The translations under genes and the position numbers were made by a program. The notes below the pieces were generated by a model, which worked only from the letters and a program-made list of their open reading frames with translations, was not told the DNA's origin and did not search any database. Source: Profundibacter amoris (GTDB lineage: Bacteria; Pseudomonadota; Alphaproteobacteria; Rhodobacterales; Rhodobacteraceae). From it: a stretch of DNA of 64,000 bases. The stretch spans positions 1,750,001 through 1,814,000 of the forward strand of contig NZ_CP032125.1 in NCBI RefSeq assembly GCF_003544895.1. The letters run 5' to 3'. Of the stretch, positions 22,268 to 31,986 are shown piece by piece (position 1 is the first letter of the stretch; each line of letters starts with the position of its first letter).

Positions 22268-23056
22268 CTATCCGGCCCCGAAAGGAAAGCCTGCCAGAAC
22301 CACCGCCGCCAACACCACAACCGAAGCCCCCAGCATGCCGTCAAACCGGTCCATGAACCCGCCGTGACCGGGGATCAGGTTGGAAGAATCCTTGATGCCG
22401 GTTTTGCGTTTGATCGCGCTTTCGGCGATGTCGCCCATCTGTGCGGCAAACGCCACCAGAAGCGAAAACAGCGGCAGGCCGCTCCACAATCCGTAAGAGG
22501 CGCTGAAATACCAGCCGACCAATGCGGCCCCGACCCAGCCGGCAATCGTGCCGGACCATGTTTTCTTGGGGCTGATCGCCGGCCAGAATTTCGGCCCGCC
22601 CAGCAGGCGGCCAGCGGCATAGCCGCCAATATCGCTGGCCACGACCACCAGCAGCAACCAGATCATCCAGACCAGTCCAAGATCCTGACGCAAATAGATA
22701 AATCCGTATCCTGCCAGCATGATCAGCAGCGAATAGGCGCCGAACATCAGGCGTTTTTGCTTGATCACGATCAGGCCATATAACACCGGTGCAAGCAGCG
22801 CGATCACCGCCAGATAGGGCGGCACAAAAGTAGCCAGTGCCAGCGCAAAACCCGCATTGGTGCCATAGCTAAGGTGGCGTTCCACCTGATCGGGCACCAG
22901 CATCCGTGTCAGTTCCCATGACATCAATCCGCTGGAAATCGCGATCAGGGTAATGAACCAATACCCACCGGCCCAGACCGCCCCACCCGCCACCAGCGCC
23001 ATCACGATCGCGGACAGAACCCGCGGCTTCAGATCATCCCATTTGCTGTTGCTCAT
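22268..23056 (-). CDS. cdsA: Phosphatidate cytidylyltransferase CdsA
   Basis: 262 residues, multi-pass membrane protein. It makes CDP-diacylglycerol for all phospholipids. Eight hydrophobic stretches are evident. The CDP-transferase signature is present near the middle: SDIGGYAAGRLLGGPKFWPAISPKKTWSGTIAGW, ending with GHGGFMDRFDGML. It overlaps uppS by 4 bp. Confidence 0.94.
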   Translation of the reverse strand: MSNSKWDDLKPRVLSAIVMALVAGGAVWAGGYWFITLIAISSGLMSWELTRMLVPDQVERHLSYGTNAGFALALATFVPPYLAVIALLAPVLYGLIVIKQKRLMFGAYSLLIMLAGYGFIYLRQDLGLVWMIWLLLVVVASDIGGYAAGRLLGGPKFWPAISPKKTWSGTIAGWVGAALVGWYFSASYGLWSGLPLFSLLVAFAAQMGDIAESAIKRKTGIKDSSNLIPGHGGFMDRFDGMLGASVVVLAAVVLAGFPFGAG

Positions 23057-23778
23057 ACCGGAACTGCTCCAAAACGGCGCTCGCGGGTGCCGTATTTCGC
23101 CAAGACTTCGGCGAAAATATCAGGCGTGAAATCGGGCCATAGCGTATCGATGAATTCATATTCCGAATAGGCCGACTGCCACAGCAGGAAGTTCGAGACA
23201 CGCGCCTCGCCCGAGGTGCGGATCACCAGATCTGGGTCGGGTAAAACGCAGGTATCCAGAAAATGCGGCAGGGTTTCCTCGTCCACATCTTCGGGCTTCA
23301 GGCGTCCGGCTGCCACCTCTTCGGCCAGCCGTTTGGTGGCGCGTGCCACTTCGTCGCGCCCGCCATAATTCAGCGCCACCGTCATATTGACCAATTCGTT
23401 ATGCGCCGTCACGCGCTCCAGCTCGTCCATCAGGCCGACCAGTTTCTTGTCCAGTTTCACCCGATCGCCAATGAACCGCACGCGGATGCCGTTGTCGACC
23501 AGCGCCTGTGTTTCCTTCTGGATATAGCGGCGAAACAGCAGCATCAGGCCGGAAACCTCGGCCTGCGTACGCTTCCAGTTTTCGGTCGAAAAGGCAAAGA
23601 TGGTCAGGTACTTCACCCCCAGATCGGGACAAGCCTCGACAATCTGGCGCACGCGGCGCGCACCGGCGCGATGGCCGAACAGGCGCGGTTTTCCGCGCGA
23701 TTGCGCCCAGCGGCCATTCCCGTCCATGATAATCGCCACATGGGTCGGGCCACCTGCCGGTTTTCCCTTATCCGCCAA
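23053..23778 (-). CDS. uppS: Isoprenyl (undecaprenyl) diphosphate synthase UppS
   Basis: Cis-prenyltransferase that makes the C55 carrier for peptidoglycan and O-antigen. Conserved segments: HVAIIMDGNGRWAQSRG with the catalytic Asp, HRAGARRVRQIVEAC, LTIFAFSTENWKRT, and RTSGEARVSNFLLWQSAYSEYEF. I place the start at TTG 23778 because GAGAGG lies 7 nt before it; a GTG at 23793 would give five more residues but would overlap that ribosome site. 241 residues from the TTG. Confidence 0.9.
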   Translation of the reverse strand: MADKGKPAGGPTHVAIIMDGNGRWAQSRGKPRLFGHRAGARRVRQIVEACPDLGVKYLTIFAFSTENWKRTQAEVSGLMLLFRRYIQKETQALVDNGIRVRFIGDRVKLDKKLVGLMDELERVTAHNELVNMTVALNYGGRDEVARATKRLAEEVAAGRLKPEDVDEETLPHFLDTCVLPDPDLVIRTSGEARVSNFLLWQSAYSEYEFIDTLWPDFTPDIFAEVLAKYGTRERRFGAVPV

Positions 23779-23808
23779 TATGTTACCTCTCACAATTAAA
23801 CTTTGAAC

Positions 23809-24372
23809 CTATACTTGCATGATCTCTTCTTGCTTGTTCTCAAGTGCGGCATCGATCGCCCCGATCGCCTTGTCTGTCAGCGATTGCACCTCGTCGTGCC
23901 AAATCTTGTTGTCGTCTTCCGACATGCCGTCATTCAACGCCTTTTTCAGCTGGTCCATCCCGTCACGGCGCACATTGCGCACCGCTACGCGGGCATGTTC
24001 GGCATATTGCGCGGCGACCTTTGACAGCTCGCGGCGGCGCTCCTCGTTCAACTCGGGGATCGGCAGCATGATGATGGTGCCGTTCAACTGCGGATTTATC
24101 CCGAGGCCACTTTCGCGGATCGCCTTTTCCACCGCCTGCACCATGGATTTATCCCAGACATTGATGGTTACCATGCGCGGTTCGGGCACATTCACCGTGC
24201 CCACCTGATTGATCGGCGTTTTCTGGCCGTAAGCCTCGACCATCACCGGCTCCAGCATCGAGGCCGAGGCCCGTCCGGTGCGCAAACTGGCAAATTCTGT
24301 GCGAAGCGACGCGAGCGCCCCTTCCATCCGGCGTTGAAGATCATCAAGGTCGATTTCGATTTCATCTGACAT
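23809..24372 (-). CDS. frr: Ribosome recycling factor
   Basis: 187 residues, full length. With EF-G it splits post-termination ribosomes. Typical features: [26 protein letters not shown] at the N-terminus, [50 protein letters not shown] and [18 protein letters not shown]. The order pyrH-frr-uppS-cdsA is widespread in proteobacteria. Confidence 0.97.
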   Translation of the reverse strand: MSDEIEIDLDDLQRRMEGALASLRTEFASLRTGRASASMLEPVMVEAYGQKTPINQVGTVNVPEPRMVTINVWDKSMVQAVEKAIRESGLGINPQLNGTIIMLPIPELNEERRRELSKVAAQYAEHARVAVRNVRRDGMDQLKKALNDGMSEDDNKIWHDEVQSLTDKAIGAIDAALENKQEEIMQV

Positions 24373-24426
24373 GGCTGTTCACTCTTTTCTTCGTTCCGCT
24401 TGTGGCGCGTTATCGCTAATATAGGG

Positions 24427-25176
24427 TTAACTATGAACCGTTGTATAGGTGCCTTCCCCGGCCAGAATACCGCGAAAGCCGCCTGGCTCGTCCAGCGAAA
24501 AGACAATGATCGGCAGGTTGTTGTCACGGGCAAGCGCAATCGCGCTGGCGTCCATCACGCCCAGATGTTTTTGCAGCACCTCGTCATAGGATACACGGTC
24601 ATACCGCTTGGCATCGTCGAATTTCGCCGGATCCTTGTCGTAAACCCCGTCCACTTTGGTGCCCTTGAAGATCGCCTCGCAGGCCATTTCATTGGCGCGT
24701 AATGTGGCGGCGGTGTCGGTGGTGAAATAGGGGTTGCCGGTGCCCGCGGCAAAGATAACCACACGCTTTTTCTCAAGATGGCGCACGGCGCGACGGCGGA
24801 TATAAGGCTCGCAGACCTGATCCATCGGAATGGCACTGATCACGCGGGTGAACACACCAAGGCTCTCCAGCGCGGCCTGCATCGCCAGCGCGTTCATCAC
24901 AGTGGCCAGCATGCCCATATAGTCGGCCGTGGTGCGCTCCATCCCCTGCGCCGAGCCTTGCAGCCCGCGAAAGATGTTGCCGCCACCGATGACCATGCAA
25001 ATCTCGGTGCCCATATCATGTACCGATTTGACTTCACGGGCGATGCGCTCGACCGTGGGCGGGTGCAGGCCATAGCCTTGATCGCCCATCAGTGCCTCGC
25101 CGGAAATTTTTAGCATAACCCGTTTGAAGGCCGGTTTTTCGCCTTCTGTGTCGGTTGTATTGTCGCTGTCGTTCAT
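24427..25176 (-). CDS. pyrH: UMP kinase PyrH
   Basis: 249 residues from the ATG at 25176 ([14 protein letters not shown]), with a G-rich stretch upstream; the frame continues to 25392 but that part is not family-like. Hexameric amino-acid-kinase-fold enzyme that phosphorylates UMP. Motifs: [70 protein letters not shown]. First gene of the long minus-strand block, divergent from miaA. Confidence 0.95.
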   Translation of the reverse strand: MNDSDNTTDTEGEKPAFKRVMLKISGEALMGDQGYGLHPPTVERIAREVKSVHDMGTEICMVIGGGNIFRGLQGSAQGMERTTADYMGMLATVMNALAMQAALESLGVFTRVISAIPMDQVCEPYIRRRAVRHLEKKRVVIFAAGTGNPYFTTDTAATLRANEMACEAIFKGTKVDGVYDKDPAKFDDAKRYDRVSYDEVLQKHLGVMDASAIALARDNNLPIIVFSLDEPGGFRGILAGEGTYTTVHS

Positions 25177-25273
25177 GCTGATTTGCCCCCGCAGAAATCT
25201 TGGTGTTTGCGTTTTGGTTAAAATGTCGCAAAAAGCGGGGGGGTTCAACGGCAAACCGTGAAAGGGGCGGCAT

Positions 25274-26152
25274 TTGGTCGATATTAATTCCATACCGGCA
25301 GATATGCCCGTTTTGATCGCGGGGCCGACGGCCTCGGGCAAGTCGGCGCTGGCGCTACAGATCGCGCAAAACAGCGGCGGGGTGATCATCAACGCCGATG
25401 CCTTGCAGGTGTTTGACGGCTGGCGGGTGCTGACCGCACGCCCCGATGATGCCGATCTGGCCCGTGCGCCGCATCTGCTCTATGGCCACGTTCCGTTTGA
25501 TGCGGATTATTCTGTCGGGCACTGGCTGCGACAGGTGGGGGATATTCTGGCAAATCCCCCTGCCCGCCCGATCATTACCGGCGGCACCGGCCTGTATTTT
25601 CGCGCCCTGACCGAGGGGCTGGCCGAGATCCCCCGCACCCCGCCCGATATCCGCGCACAGGCCGGGGCTTTGCTGGCCGATGGTGGCCTGCCTGCCCTAC
25701 TGGCCGAACTGGACGACACCACCCGCGCTCGTATTGATGTGCAAAACCCGATGCGGGTGCAGCGCGCCTGGGAAGTACTGCACGCCACCGGCCGCAGTCT
25801 GGCCGACTGGCAGGATGCCACCCCGCCACCGCTGTTGCCGCTGAATGATGTCATCCCGATTGTGATCAACGCCGATCGCGACTGGCTGAATGACCGGATC
25901 AACCGGCGCTTTGACCTGATGCTGGAAAATGGCGCGCTGGACGAGGCCCGCGTGATGAAACTCCGCTGGAACCCCGCGCATCTGTCGTCAAAGGCCATCG
26001 GTGCGCCGGAACTGATCGCCCATATCCGCGGGGAACTGTCGCTGGAAGAGGCACGCAAGGCCGCCTGCACCGCCAGCCACCAATACGCCAAACGTCAACG
26101 CACATGGTTTCGCGCCCGCATGAAGGGCTGGCAACCATATATCCCGGCGTAA
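25274..26152 (+). CDS. miaA: tRNA dimethylallyltransferase MiaA
   Basis: 292 residues starting at TTG 25274, preceded by AAAGGGG at a good distance. MiaA prenylates A37 in tRNAs reading UNN codons. P-loop [17 protein letters not shown], then [41 protein letters not shown], and the C-terminal [17 protein letters not shown] and [10 protein letters not shown]. The 97-bp gap to pyrH holds the divergent promoters. Confidence 0.95.
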   Translation: MVDINSIPADMPVLIAGPTASGKSALALQIAQNSGGVIINADALQVFDGWRVLTARPDDADLARAPHLLYGHVPFDADYSVGHWLRQVGDILANPPARPIITGGTGLYFRALTEGLAEIPRTPPDIRAQAGALLADGGLPALLAELDDTTRARIDVQNPMRVQRAWEVLHATGRSLADWQDATPPPLLPLNDVIPIVINADRDWLNDRINRRFDLMLENGALDEARVMKLRWNPAHLSSKAIGAPELIAHIRGELSLEEARKAACTASHQYAKRQRTWFRARMKGWQPYIPA

Positions 26153-26271
26153 CCCATCGGCCACGATCCGCGCAGTTCTGCCTAAACGTGCATTTTTTGT
26201 TTGGATGCGGCGGCTTACCGGCGTAGGCTGCCTGAAAACAAGGGCAAAATGCCCACCGTCCGAGGCAGACA

Positions 26272-27072
26272 ATGACAGAATTAGCAAACAAACTACCCGA
26301 AGTCCGTATGACTCCGATTCCACGTCTGGCCCAGGGCGGGCGCTGGCGTGTCGAGGCAATGCGCAGCTATAGTTCCAACCTTTTGCTGTGGTTTACCCGT
26401 GGTCAGGGGCGTATCACCGTCGCCGGCACCACACGCGGTTACGGGGCACATAATGCGGTATTCATTCCGTCCGGCGTGATGCATGGTTTCGAGGTGTCGA
26501 CACAGGTGTTCGGCACCGCCATTTTCATCCCGCGCGATCTGGGCTTTCCCTTGCCGGTCATGCCGACCCACCTGCGTATCCGCGATGCGACCCCGCAGGC
26601 CGAAGTCACCGGTATTCTGGACAATCTGCAACGCGAACTGGAAGGCAGCCAACCGGAACGCGTGCGCGCCATCCACCACCACACCGGCCTGCTGGCCGTC
26701 TGGATGCGGCGCCAGATCCTGCTGCACGAGGTCGACAACAAAGCCCCCGATGCGGCCCAACGCCTGACCACCCGGTTTACCGAAATGATCGAAACCGAAT
26801 ATCGCTCGGGCATGAATATCGCCGAATATGCCGAGGCTTTGGGTGTTACCCCCACCCATCTGTCGCGTGTCTGCAATCAGGCATGTGGCCGGCCAGCTTC
26901 GGCCCTGCTGAGTGATCGCGTCATCTTCGAGGCGCGCCGCCTGTTAAGTGAAACCAAAACCCCGATCCAGCAGGTCGCGGCGGATCTGGGTTTCACATCC
27001 CCCGCCTATTTCACCCGCGCCTTCCAGCACCACACAGGGCAAACCCCGTCCGCATTCAGGCGTGAACGCTAA
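26272..27072 (+). CDS. AraC-family transcriptional regulator
   Basis: 266 residues. An N-terminal cupin-like ligand region (LLLWFTRGQGRITVAGTTRGYGAHNAVFIPSGVMHGFEV) is followed by two helix-turn-helix units at about 175-260: MNIAEYAEALGVTPTHLSRVCNQACG and TPIQQVAADLGFTSPAYFTRAFQHHTGQTPSAFRRER. The ligand and targets are unknown. It stands alone on the plus strand between miaA and the VOC gene; a GGGC-AAAAT-GCCC hairpin lies in its 5' leader. Confidence 0.85.
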   Translation: MTELANKLPEVRMTPIPRLAQGGRWRVEAMRSYSSNLLLWFTRGQGRITVAGTTRGYGAHNAVFIPSGVMHGFEVSTQVFGTAIFIPRDLGFPLPVMPTHLRIRDATPQAEVTGILDNLQRELEGSQPERVRAIHHHTGLLAVWMRRQILLHEVDNKAPDAAQRLTTRFTEMIETEYRSGMNIAEYAEALGVTPTHLSRVCNQACGRPASALLSDRVIFEARRLLSETKTPIQQVAADLGFTSPAYFTRAFQHHTGQTPSAFRRER

Positions 27073-27090
27073 CTTCTTCTTTTCCTAAAT

Positions 27091-27142
27091 ACCTGCGCCG
27101 CAGGCCTTCGCGCCCCGCAGGGGTGCGTTCGGTGACGCCGTT
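27091..27142. repeat. Cluster of GC-rich hairpins after the AraC gene
   Basis: Following CCTAAATA, three short palindromes stand side by side: CCTGCG-C-CGCAGG (27092-27104), CCCC-GCA-GGGG near 27113-27123, and CGCC-GTTA-GGCG just after. No T-tract. The AAATA plus GC-hairpin layout resembles those near 371-406 and 30845-30862, read in either orientation. Confidence 0.5.
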
Positions 27143-27242
27143 AGGCGGCACAACCCCTTTCTTTGGTCCCGCAATTATTCATTGCAAATGCAACGATTGT
27201 GAAATATCTTGCCCTGATCAAGACCAGAAAAGGATGCCAAAG

Positions 27243-27785
27243 ATGAAAATCGAACAAATCCACCACGTCGCCTACCGTTGTAAAAACGCCAAGGATACCG
27301 TTGAATGGTATGGTAAAATGCTGAATATGAACTTCATTCTGGCAATCGCCGAAGACCATGTTCCCTCGACCCATGATCCGGATCCCTACATGCATGTGTT
27401 TCTGGATGCGGGGAACCGCAATGTGCTGGCCTTCTTTGAACTGCCCACCCTGCCCGAAATGGGGCGCGACCCGAACACCCCGGTCTGGACCCAGCATCTG
27501 GCCTTCAAGGTGAAGGACCGCGAAGAACTTCTGAAATTCCGCGATCATCTCGAGGCCAACGGTGTCGAGGTTCTGGGCGTGACGGATCACTCGATCTTTC
27601 ACTCGATCTATTTCTTCGATCCCAGCGGTCACCGTCTGGAACTGGCCTGCCCAGATCCCGAAGAAGATGCTATGCTGGCCAAACTGGACACGGTGAAATG
27701 GGACATGCTGAACGAATGGGACCGCACCAAAAAGGCCCCGCGCCATGCGGCATGGATGCATGAAAAGGAACTGTCGGAAGTTTAG
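27243..27785 (+). CDS. VOC-family (glyoxalase/extradiol dioxygenase-like) protein
   Basis: 180 residues from the ATG at 27243, with AAAAGG 9 nt upstream. One vicinal-oxygen-chelate unit is visible: QIHHVAYRCKNAKDTVEWYGKML with His near residue 6, WTQHLAFKVKDREELLKF with the second His, and HSIYFFDPSGHRLELACP with the third metal ligand Glu. Such proteins bind a divalent metal and act on many substrates, so the exact reaction cannot be told. An upstream in-frame extension to 27123 reads into intergenic repeats and is rejected. Confidence 0.75.
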   Translation: MKIEQIHHVAYRCKNAKDTVEWYGKMLNMNFILAIAEDHVPSTHDPDPYMHVFLDAGNRNVLAFFELPTLPEMGRDPNTPVWTQHLAFKVKDREELLKFRDHLEANGVEVLGVTDHSIFHSIYFFDPSGHRLELACPDPEEDAMLAKLDTVKWDMLNEWDRTKKAPRHAAWMHEKELSEV

Positions 27786-27919
27786 GGCGTATCCAATCCA
27801 TTCATAATCATGTCTTTACACAGCAGGCCGAGGCAGCGTTTGCGCAAGCAATTGCGTTCGGGGTGCTGTATGAATTCAATTTGATTGGGTTTGAATCAAT
27901 TCCCGAATAACGCGAAAAC

Positions 27920-28963
27920 CTAAATCTTCCACACGTCTTGTCTCCAAGGGACGCATACGCCTCGCCGGCCGTAGATGATCCATCCCGTTATGGTACCCCC
28001 GCCTTTACTGACACGACGGCCCCATTTGCATGAATCCTGTGACCTTGAGTTCGCAAGATACGCGCTGTCCGTTGCCAGACCTAAATGCTGATCCGTCCAG
28101 CAGGACAAAGTCAGTTCCTTTACATTCCCAGACATATGCCGCACACCCCATGCGTTCGCGGCATCAAGCTTATCAACGGGCACGGGTTGATAGCGATCTA
28201 CAAGGTTTGGCATCAACACCCCACGGCGCAACTGTTCGGTACCCCTGCGCGAGAAATTTGCCTGATCCGCGGTCAGATCATCCCCTTGCGCGAACCGCGT
28301 CTGCGTTCCGGCCCGCGCCGCATATTCCCATTCCGCTTCGGTCGGCAGACGGTAAACCTTGGCCCCGACCTGCGCATTGAGCCAGGCCACATACTCCTGC
28401 ACATCCAGATAAGAGACGTTGATCACGGGATGGTTTGGCCCGAGCGGTGCGTGTGCCCCTCTTGGCTGCAAGACCCAATGATCCGGCACATATGTGCAGC
28501 CGCCATCGTCGACACATGCCATCCACTCGGCGCGGGTGGTTTCGTTACGGGCTATTGCATAGGGGATATCCATTTTGACAGGATGTCGCGGATGTTCGCT
28601 TGGTATGATGTTTATCTCGTCAGGTCCGCGCACACGTGGAACAAGGGTTGTGTCGTCAAGTGGGCCATACATGTTGAACGGGGTGCGGGACTCGCCCCGT
28701 ATCGCGCCCATCATGAAGGTCACCGGCGGCATGACAATCATTTCGGGGCAATGTTCACATTCGCGGAAATGCTCCAGCGGGGCAATCGCGCGATCATTCA
28801 CCAACCGGTATAATGTTTCGCCAGCATTCCCGCCAACCGGAAAGAAAAGGCAAATCGAAACAAGCGTTGCCAAAAGAAAATCCGGAGTGAAACCTGTGCC
28901 GGCAACGGTTCTCTTGTAATGATCCTTATTGATCGCGCTTTCCTCCAATTCATTTTTTGTCAA
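27920..28963 (-). CDS. SUMF1/FGE-domain protein, frameshifted near its C-terminus
   Basis: 347 residues as read. A membrane-anchor or signal segment lies at about 27-47 (FLLATLVSICLFFPVGGNAG). The formylglycine-generating-enzyme-like domain follows: EMIVMPPVTFMMGA, HPVKMDIPYAIARNETTRAEW, HPVINVSYLDVQEYVAWLN, YRLPTEAEWEYAARAGT, and MSGNVKELTLSCW. After RVSKGGG the frame leaves the family pattern. One extra G in the five-base run at 27996-28000 (C on the plus strand) would switch to a frame ending DLGFRVIREL, the usual GFRV ending, with stop at 27876. Function unknown; many such domains are non-enzymatic. Confidence 0.7.
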   Translation of the reverse strand: MTKNELEESAINKDHYKRTVAGTGFTPDFLLATLVSICLFFPVGGNAGETLYRLVNDRAIAPLEHFRECEHCPEMIVMPPVTFMMGAIRGESRTPFNMYGPLDDTTLVPRVRGPDEINIIPSEHPRHPVKMDIPYAIARNETTRAEWMACVDDGGCTYVPDHWVLQPRGAHAPLGPNHPVINVSYLDVQEYVAWLNAQVGAKVYRLPTEAEWEYAARAGTQTRFAQGDDLTADQANFSRRGTEQLRRGVLMPNLVDRYQPVPVDKLDAANAWGVRHMSGNVKELTLSCWTDQHLGLATDSAYLANSRSQDSCKWGRRVSKGGGTITGWIIYGRRGVCVPWRQDVWKI

Positions 28964-29011
28964 GCTTGACCAGCGTTAGGTGGCACCAACAACGGCCCGT
29001 GAGGCAGCGCC

Positions 29012-29602
29012 CTAGCTGCCCCAGATCTTGCGAACGTAATTCTTGGTCTCGCGGTATGGCGGAACACCGCCGTATTTCTGCACCGCTTCGGGTCCGGCAT
29101 TATAGGCCGCAAGGGCCAGCCGCCATGAACGGAACCGGTCATACTGCTGGCGCAGATACCGCGCCCCGCCTTCCAGATTTTCCCGTGGCACCCGCGGGTT
29201 CACATTCAAGCGGCGTGCCGTGGCCGGCATCAACTGCGCCAGCCCCAAGGCCCCCTTGTGCGATTTCGCGCGGTGGTTCCAACCGGATTCCTGCTGAATA
29301 AGCCGCAAGAACAGATCTTCGGGAACCCCGTGTCGTCGCGCCGCAGAACGCGCCATATCCAGGTAAGGCCCGCTATAACGGCCGGTATAACTTAGTGAGC
29401 CGCCTTTGCCTTGGGTGATCACCGGTTTGGGCTGTAAACGTACAGAGTTCGAATATTGGCTTGCGGCACGTCCATCCAGCACAGAAGTTTGCGAGCGAAA
29501 CAGGCTTACGCGGGATTTGGTGGACAGGTTTAGCGGCTTGGCCTCGGCCAGTCCGGTTATCCCTGTCAATATGATGGCAGCTGTCCCAATAATCTTGTTC
29601 AT
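29012..29602 (-). CDS. Secreted lytic transglycosylase
   Basis: 196 residues from the ATG at 29602, which starts a clean signal peptide (MNKIIGTAAIILTGITGLAEA); a longer frame begins at 29659. The SLT domain covers about 85-195: ARRHGVPEDLFLRLIQQESGWNHRA carries the catalytic Glu, then GALGLAQLMPATARRL and LALAAYNAGPEAVQKYGGVPPYRET. It cleaves the glycan strand with 1,6-anhydro product formation. Position next to the SUMF1 gene on the same strand, no operon overlap. Confidence 0.88.
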   Translation of the reverse strand: MNKIIGTAAIILTGITGLAEAKPLNLSTKSRVSLFRSQTSVLDGRAASQYSNSVRLQPKPVITQGKGGSLSYTGRYSGPYLDMARSAARRHGVPEDLFLRLIQQESGWNHRAKSHKGALGLAQLMPATARRLNVNPRVPRENLEGGARYLRQQYDRFRSWRLALAAYNAGPEAVQKYGGVPPYRETKNYVRKIWGS

Positions 29603-30238
29603 ACTCGAAATCCCGGTGCTGATCCGCATCAATATAGATAAATTTTTCCGGAATTCCAACCCTACCAGATGCTGTACTTCTTGATGTAAAAACAGGCTGG
29701 CTAAATAGTTGGAAACAAATGAAAAGTTAAAATGAAAACCAATAGGATTAGATCATTCTATTCGCATGTATGGACGAATAGAATGGCGGGAAGCGCAATG
29801 AAGGGTCATCAGGTGTTCGTAGGGTAAAAAAACACCTGACATTTAAGTCGGCTTCCCGCCCCGCAAAAAGCGGTTTATGACATCATCCTCTTTGCATGTG
29901 CTGGTCAGGACACACGCTCTGAACCAATGCCGTTGTCCAGCCGGAAAAGCATTACGTCTGGATTTATACGCACAGCCAATTTCCCCCACCGGATGAAGAC
30001 AATTCTAAACTTTCCGTATCATTGTTAACCATAGGCCACGGGATATATTCACATACAACTAATGATATAGGTTTGCCGGAATATACCGCGTATACCTTTG
30101 GTTTACGGGTGGAATCCCCCTACAATACATAAAGATTGCCCGAATAAAGGTGATATTTACCTTTCCTTCATTCACACGGGGTGATGTAACGCTAGAAACA
30201 ATTTGATTAAGATTCGACGAAAGCAAGGGAGATCACGC
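29603..30238 (+). other. 636-bp region without a protein gene
   Basis: It separates the transglycosylase (minus) from ssb (plus), so it must hold two divergent promoters. I see no supported ORF. Its notable content is the stack of hairpins at 29755-29878 (listed separately). Bases 30000-30200 are AT-rich, with runs such as GATATATTC and ATATAC that fit the ssb promoter region. No LexA-like GTTC-N7-GTTC pair is visible. Confidence 0.6.
29755..29878 (+). ncRNA. Candidate structured RNA or regulatory element
   Basis: Three hairpins abut each other without gaps. A: ATTCTATTCG (29755-29764) with CGAATAGAAT (29775-29784). B: GGCGGGAAGC (29785-29794) with GCTTCCCGCC (29851-29860), enclosing TCAGGTGTT (29809-29817) with AACACCTGA (29831-29839). 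C: CCGC-AAAAA-GCGG (29861-29873) followed by TTTAT. All pairings are exact. The strand is uncertain; the short T-run after hairpin C favours plus. No known RNA family is recognised. Confidence 0.4.
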
Positions 30239-30730
30239 ATGGCGGGTTCGGTTAACAAGGTAATATTGATAGGCAATCTGGGCGCTGATCCCGAGGTGCG
30301 CACATTCCAGAATGGCGGCAAGGTTTGCAATCTGAGGATTGCCACCTCGGAGACATGGAAAGACAAGAACACCGGCGAGCGCCGCGAGAAAACCGAATGG
30401 CACACGGTCGCGATTTTCTCGGAAGGGCTGGTGCGGGTCTGCGAGCAATATCTGAAAAAAGGCTCGAAGGTTTATATCGAGGGCGCATTGCAAACCCGCA
30501 AATGGCAGGATCAATCGGGCAACGACCGGTATTCGACAGAGGTGGTTCTGTCCGGGTTCAACGGCACATTGGTTATGCTGGACGGCCGTAGTGGCGGCGG
30601 ATCAGGTGGTGGCGGCTATGGTGGCGGGGATCAGGGCGGCTATGGCGGCGGATCATCCGGTGGCGGATATGACAGCGGCCCACAGCAAGGTGGCGGTGGC
30701 GGCAACATCGATGACGAGATCCCGTTCTAG
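30239..30730 (+). CDS. ssb: Single-stranded DNA-binding protein
   Basis: 163 residues from the ATG at 30239, with GGGAG upstream. The OB fold spans about 1-110 ([57 protein letters not shown]). A Gly-rich disordered linker (residues 118-152) ends in the acidic partner-binding tip DDEIPF. It coats ssDNA and recruits repair proteins. A strong terminator follows directly. Confidence 0.96.
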   Translation: MAGSVNKVILIGNLGADPEVRTFQNGGKVCNLRIATSETWKDKNTGERREKTEWHTVAIFSEGLVRVCEQYLKKGSKVYIEGALQTRKWQDQSGNDRYSTEVVLSGFNGTLVMLDGRSGGGSGGGGYGGGDQGGYGGGSSGGGYDSGPQQGGGGGNIDDEIPF

Positions 30731-30751
30731 AAAACGGAAATGGATTTTTAC

Positions 30752-30785
30752 AAAGGCCCTGATGAAAATCGGGGCCTTTTCGTTT
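30752..30785 (+). terminator. Intrinsic terminator of ssb
   Basis: AAAGGCCC (30752-30759) pairs with GGGCCTTT (30772-30779) around a short loop, followed by TCGTTTT. It lies 22 bp past the ssb stop. Confidence 0.85.
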
Positions 30786-30873
30786 TCGGGGTTTGCGCCG
30801 CCTGACGGCGCCGCCCCGCGCGCCCTGACGGGCGCGATTGCCTCCGGCGGAGGTATTTCAGGCAAGAAGAAGA

Positions 30874-31986
30874 TTAGCGGGCGGCAAGTGCCTGTTCCAG
30901 CACTAACCGAACCACGGATTCGTCCACACCGGATGTGACAAAAGCCTGCCCGATGCCCCGCACCATAATGTAATGGATCGCGCCATCCTTGACCTTTTTG
31001 TCCTGCCCCATCAGGGCAATCAGGGCATCGGCATCAGGTAGATCGCCTTCGATATCGGACAGGTCCACCTTCATCCCCATATTGCGCAGATGGGCGCGCA
31101 CGCGGCTTGGGTCTTCTTGGCTGCACAGGCCCAGACGGGCCGAAACCTCGAACGCCAGCGCGCAGCCGATTGCCACCCCTTCACCGTGCAACAGGCGGTC
31201 GGAATACCCGGTCGCGGATTCTAGCGCGTGGCAAAAGGTATGGCCAAGGTTCAGCAGCGCCCTGTCCCCCTGCTCGGTTTCATCGCGGGCCACAATGTCG
31301 GCTTTGGCCTGACAGGAGCGGCGCACGGCCTCGGCCCGAAGCGCCATATCACCGGCGGCCAGTGCGGGGCCGTTGATTTCCAGCCATTCAAAGAAATCCA
31401 GATCGCCCAACATGCCGTATTTCACCACTTCGCCGTAGCCGGCCAGAAAGTCGCGCGGGGTCAGGGTGCCAAGCACGCCAATATCGGCCAGCACCAAAGA
31501 CGGCTGGTGAAAGGCGCCGATCAGGTTCTTGCCTTGCGGCGCGTTGATCCCGGTTTTGCCACCAACCGAACTGTCCACCTGCGCCAGCAGCGAGGTGGGA
31601 ATTTGCACGAAACGCACCCCGCGCCGCAGCACGGCAGCCGCAAAGCCCGCCAGATCGCCGATCACCCCGCCGCCAAAGGCCACCACCACATCGCGGCGTT
31701 CGATCTTTTGGTCCAGCAGCCATTCCACCGTGCGGGTGAATTGCGGCCAGGCCTTGGTCGCTTCGCCAGCAGGCAGCACAAGCGACACCATATCAATACC
31801 CGCATCGGCCAGACCAGCACGCAAGCTGTCCAGATGCAGGGCCGCGACGTTTTCATCCGACACCACCGCGACACGCGGGCGCGCCAGCAGCGGGGCGATT
31901 TCAGCGCCCGCCCGTTTGATCAGCCCGTCGCCAATCCGGATATCATAGGCGCGCTCGCCCAGTTCCACACGCAGGGTTTCAACCAT
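30874..31986 (-). CDS. aroB: 3-dehydroquinate synthase AroB
   Basis: 370 residues. Second shikimate-pathway enzyme, NAD+ and zinc dependent. The core reads VVAFGGGVIGDLAGFAAAVLRRGVRFVQIPTSLLAQVDSSVGGKTGINAPQGKNLIGAFHQP, and the metal His residues are in ALLNLGHTFCHALE and LLHGEGVAIG. The aroK stop at 31987 abuts the aroB ATG, so the two are translated from one message. Confidence 0.96.
   Translation of the reverse strand: MVETLRVELGERAYDIRIGDGLIKRAGAEIAPLLARPRVAVVSDENVAALHLDSLRAGLADAGIDMVSLVLPAGEATKAWPQFTRTVEWLLDQKIERRDVVVAFGGGVIGDLAGFAAAVLRRGVRFVQIPTSLLAQVDSSVGGKTGINAPQGKNLIGAFHQPSLVLADIGVLGTLTPRDFLAGYGEVVKYGMLGDLDFFEWLEINGPALAAGDMALRAEAVRRSCQAKADIVARDETEQGDRALLNLGHTFCHALESATGYSDRLLHGEGVAIGCALAFEVSARLGLCSQEDPSRVRAHLRNMGMKVDLSDIEGDLPDADALIALMGQDKKVKDGAIHYIMVRGIGQAFVTSGVDESVVRLVLEQALAAR

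Noticed and set aside
27123-27242. Longer N-terminus for the VOC protein
   Set aside because: It translates intergenic GC hairpins; AAAAGG is placed for the ATG at 27243.
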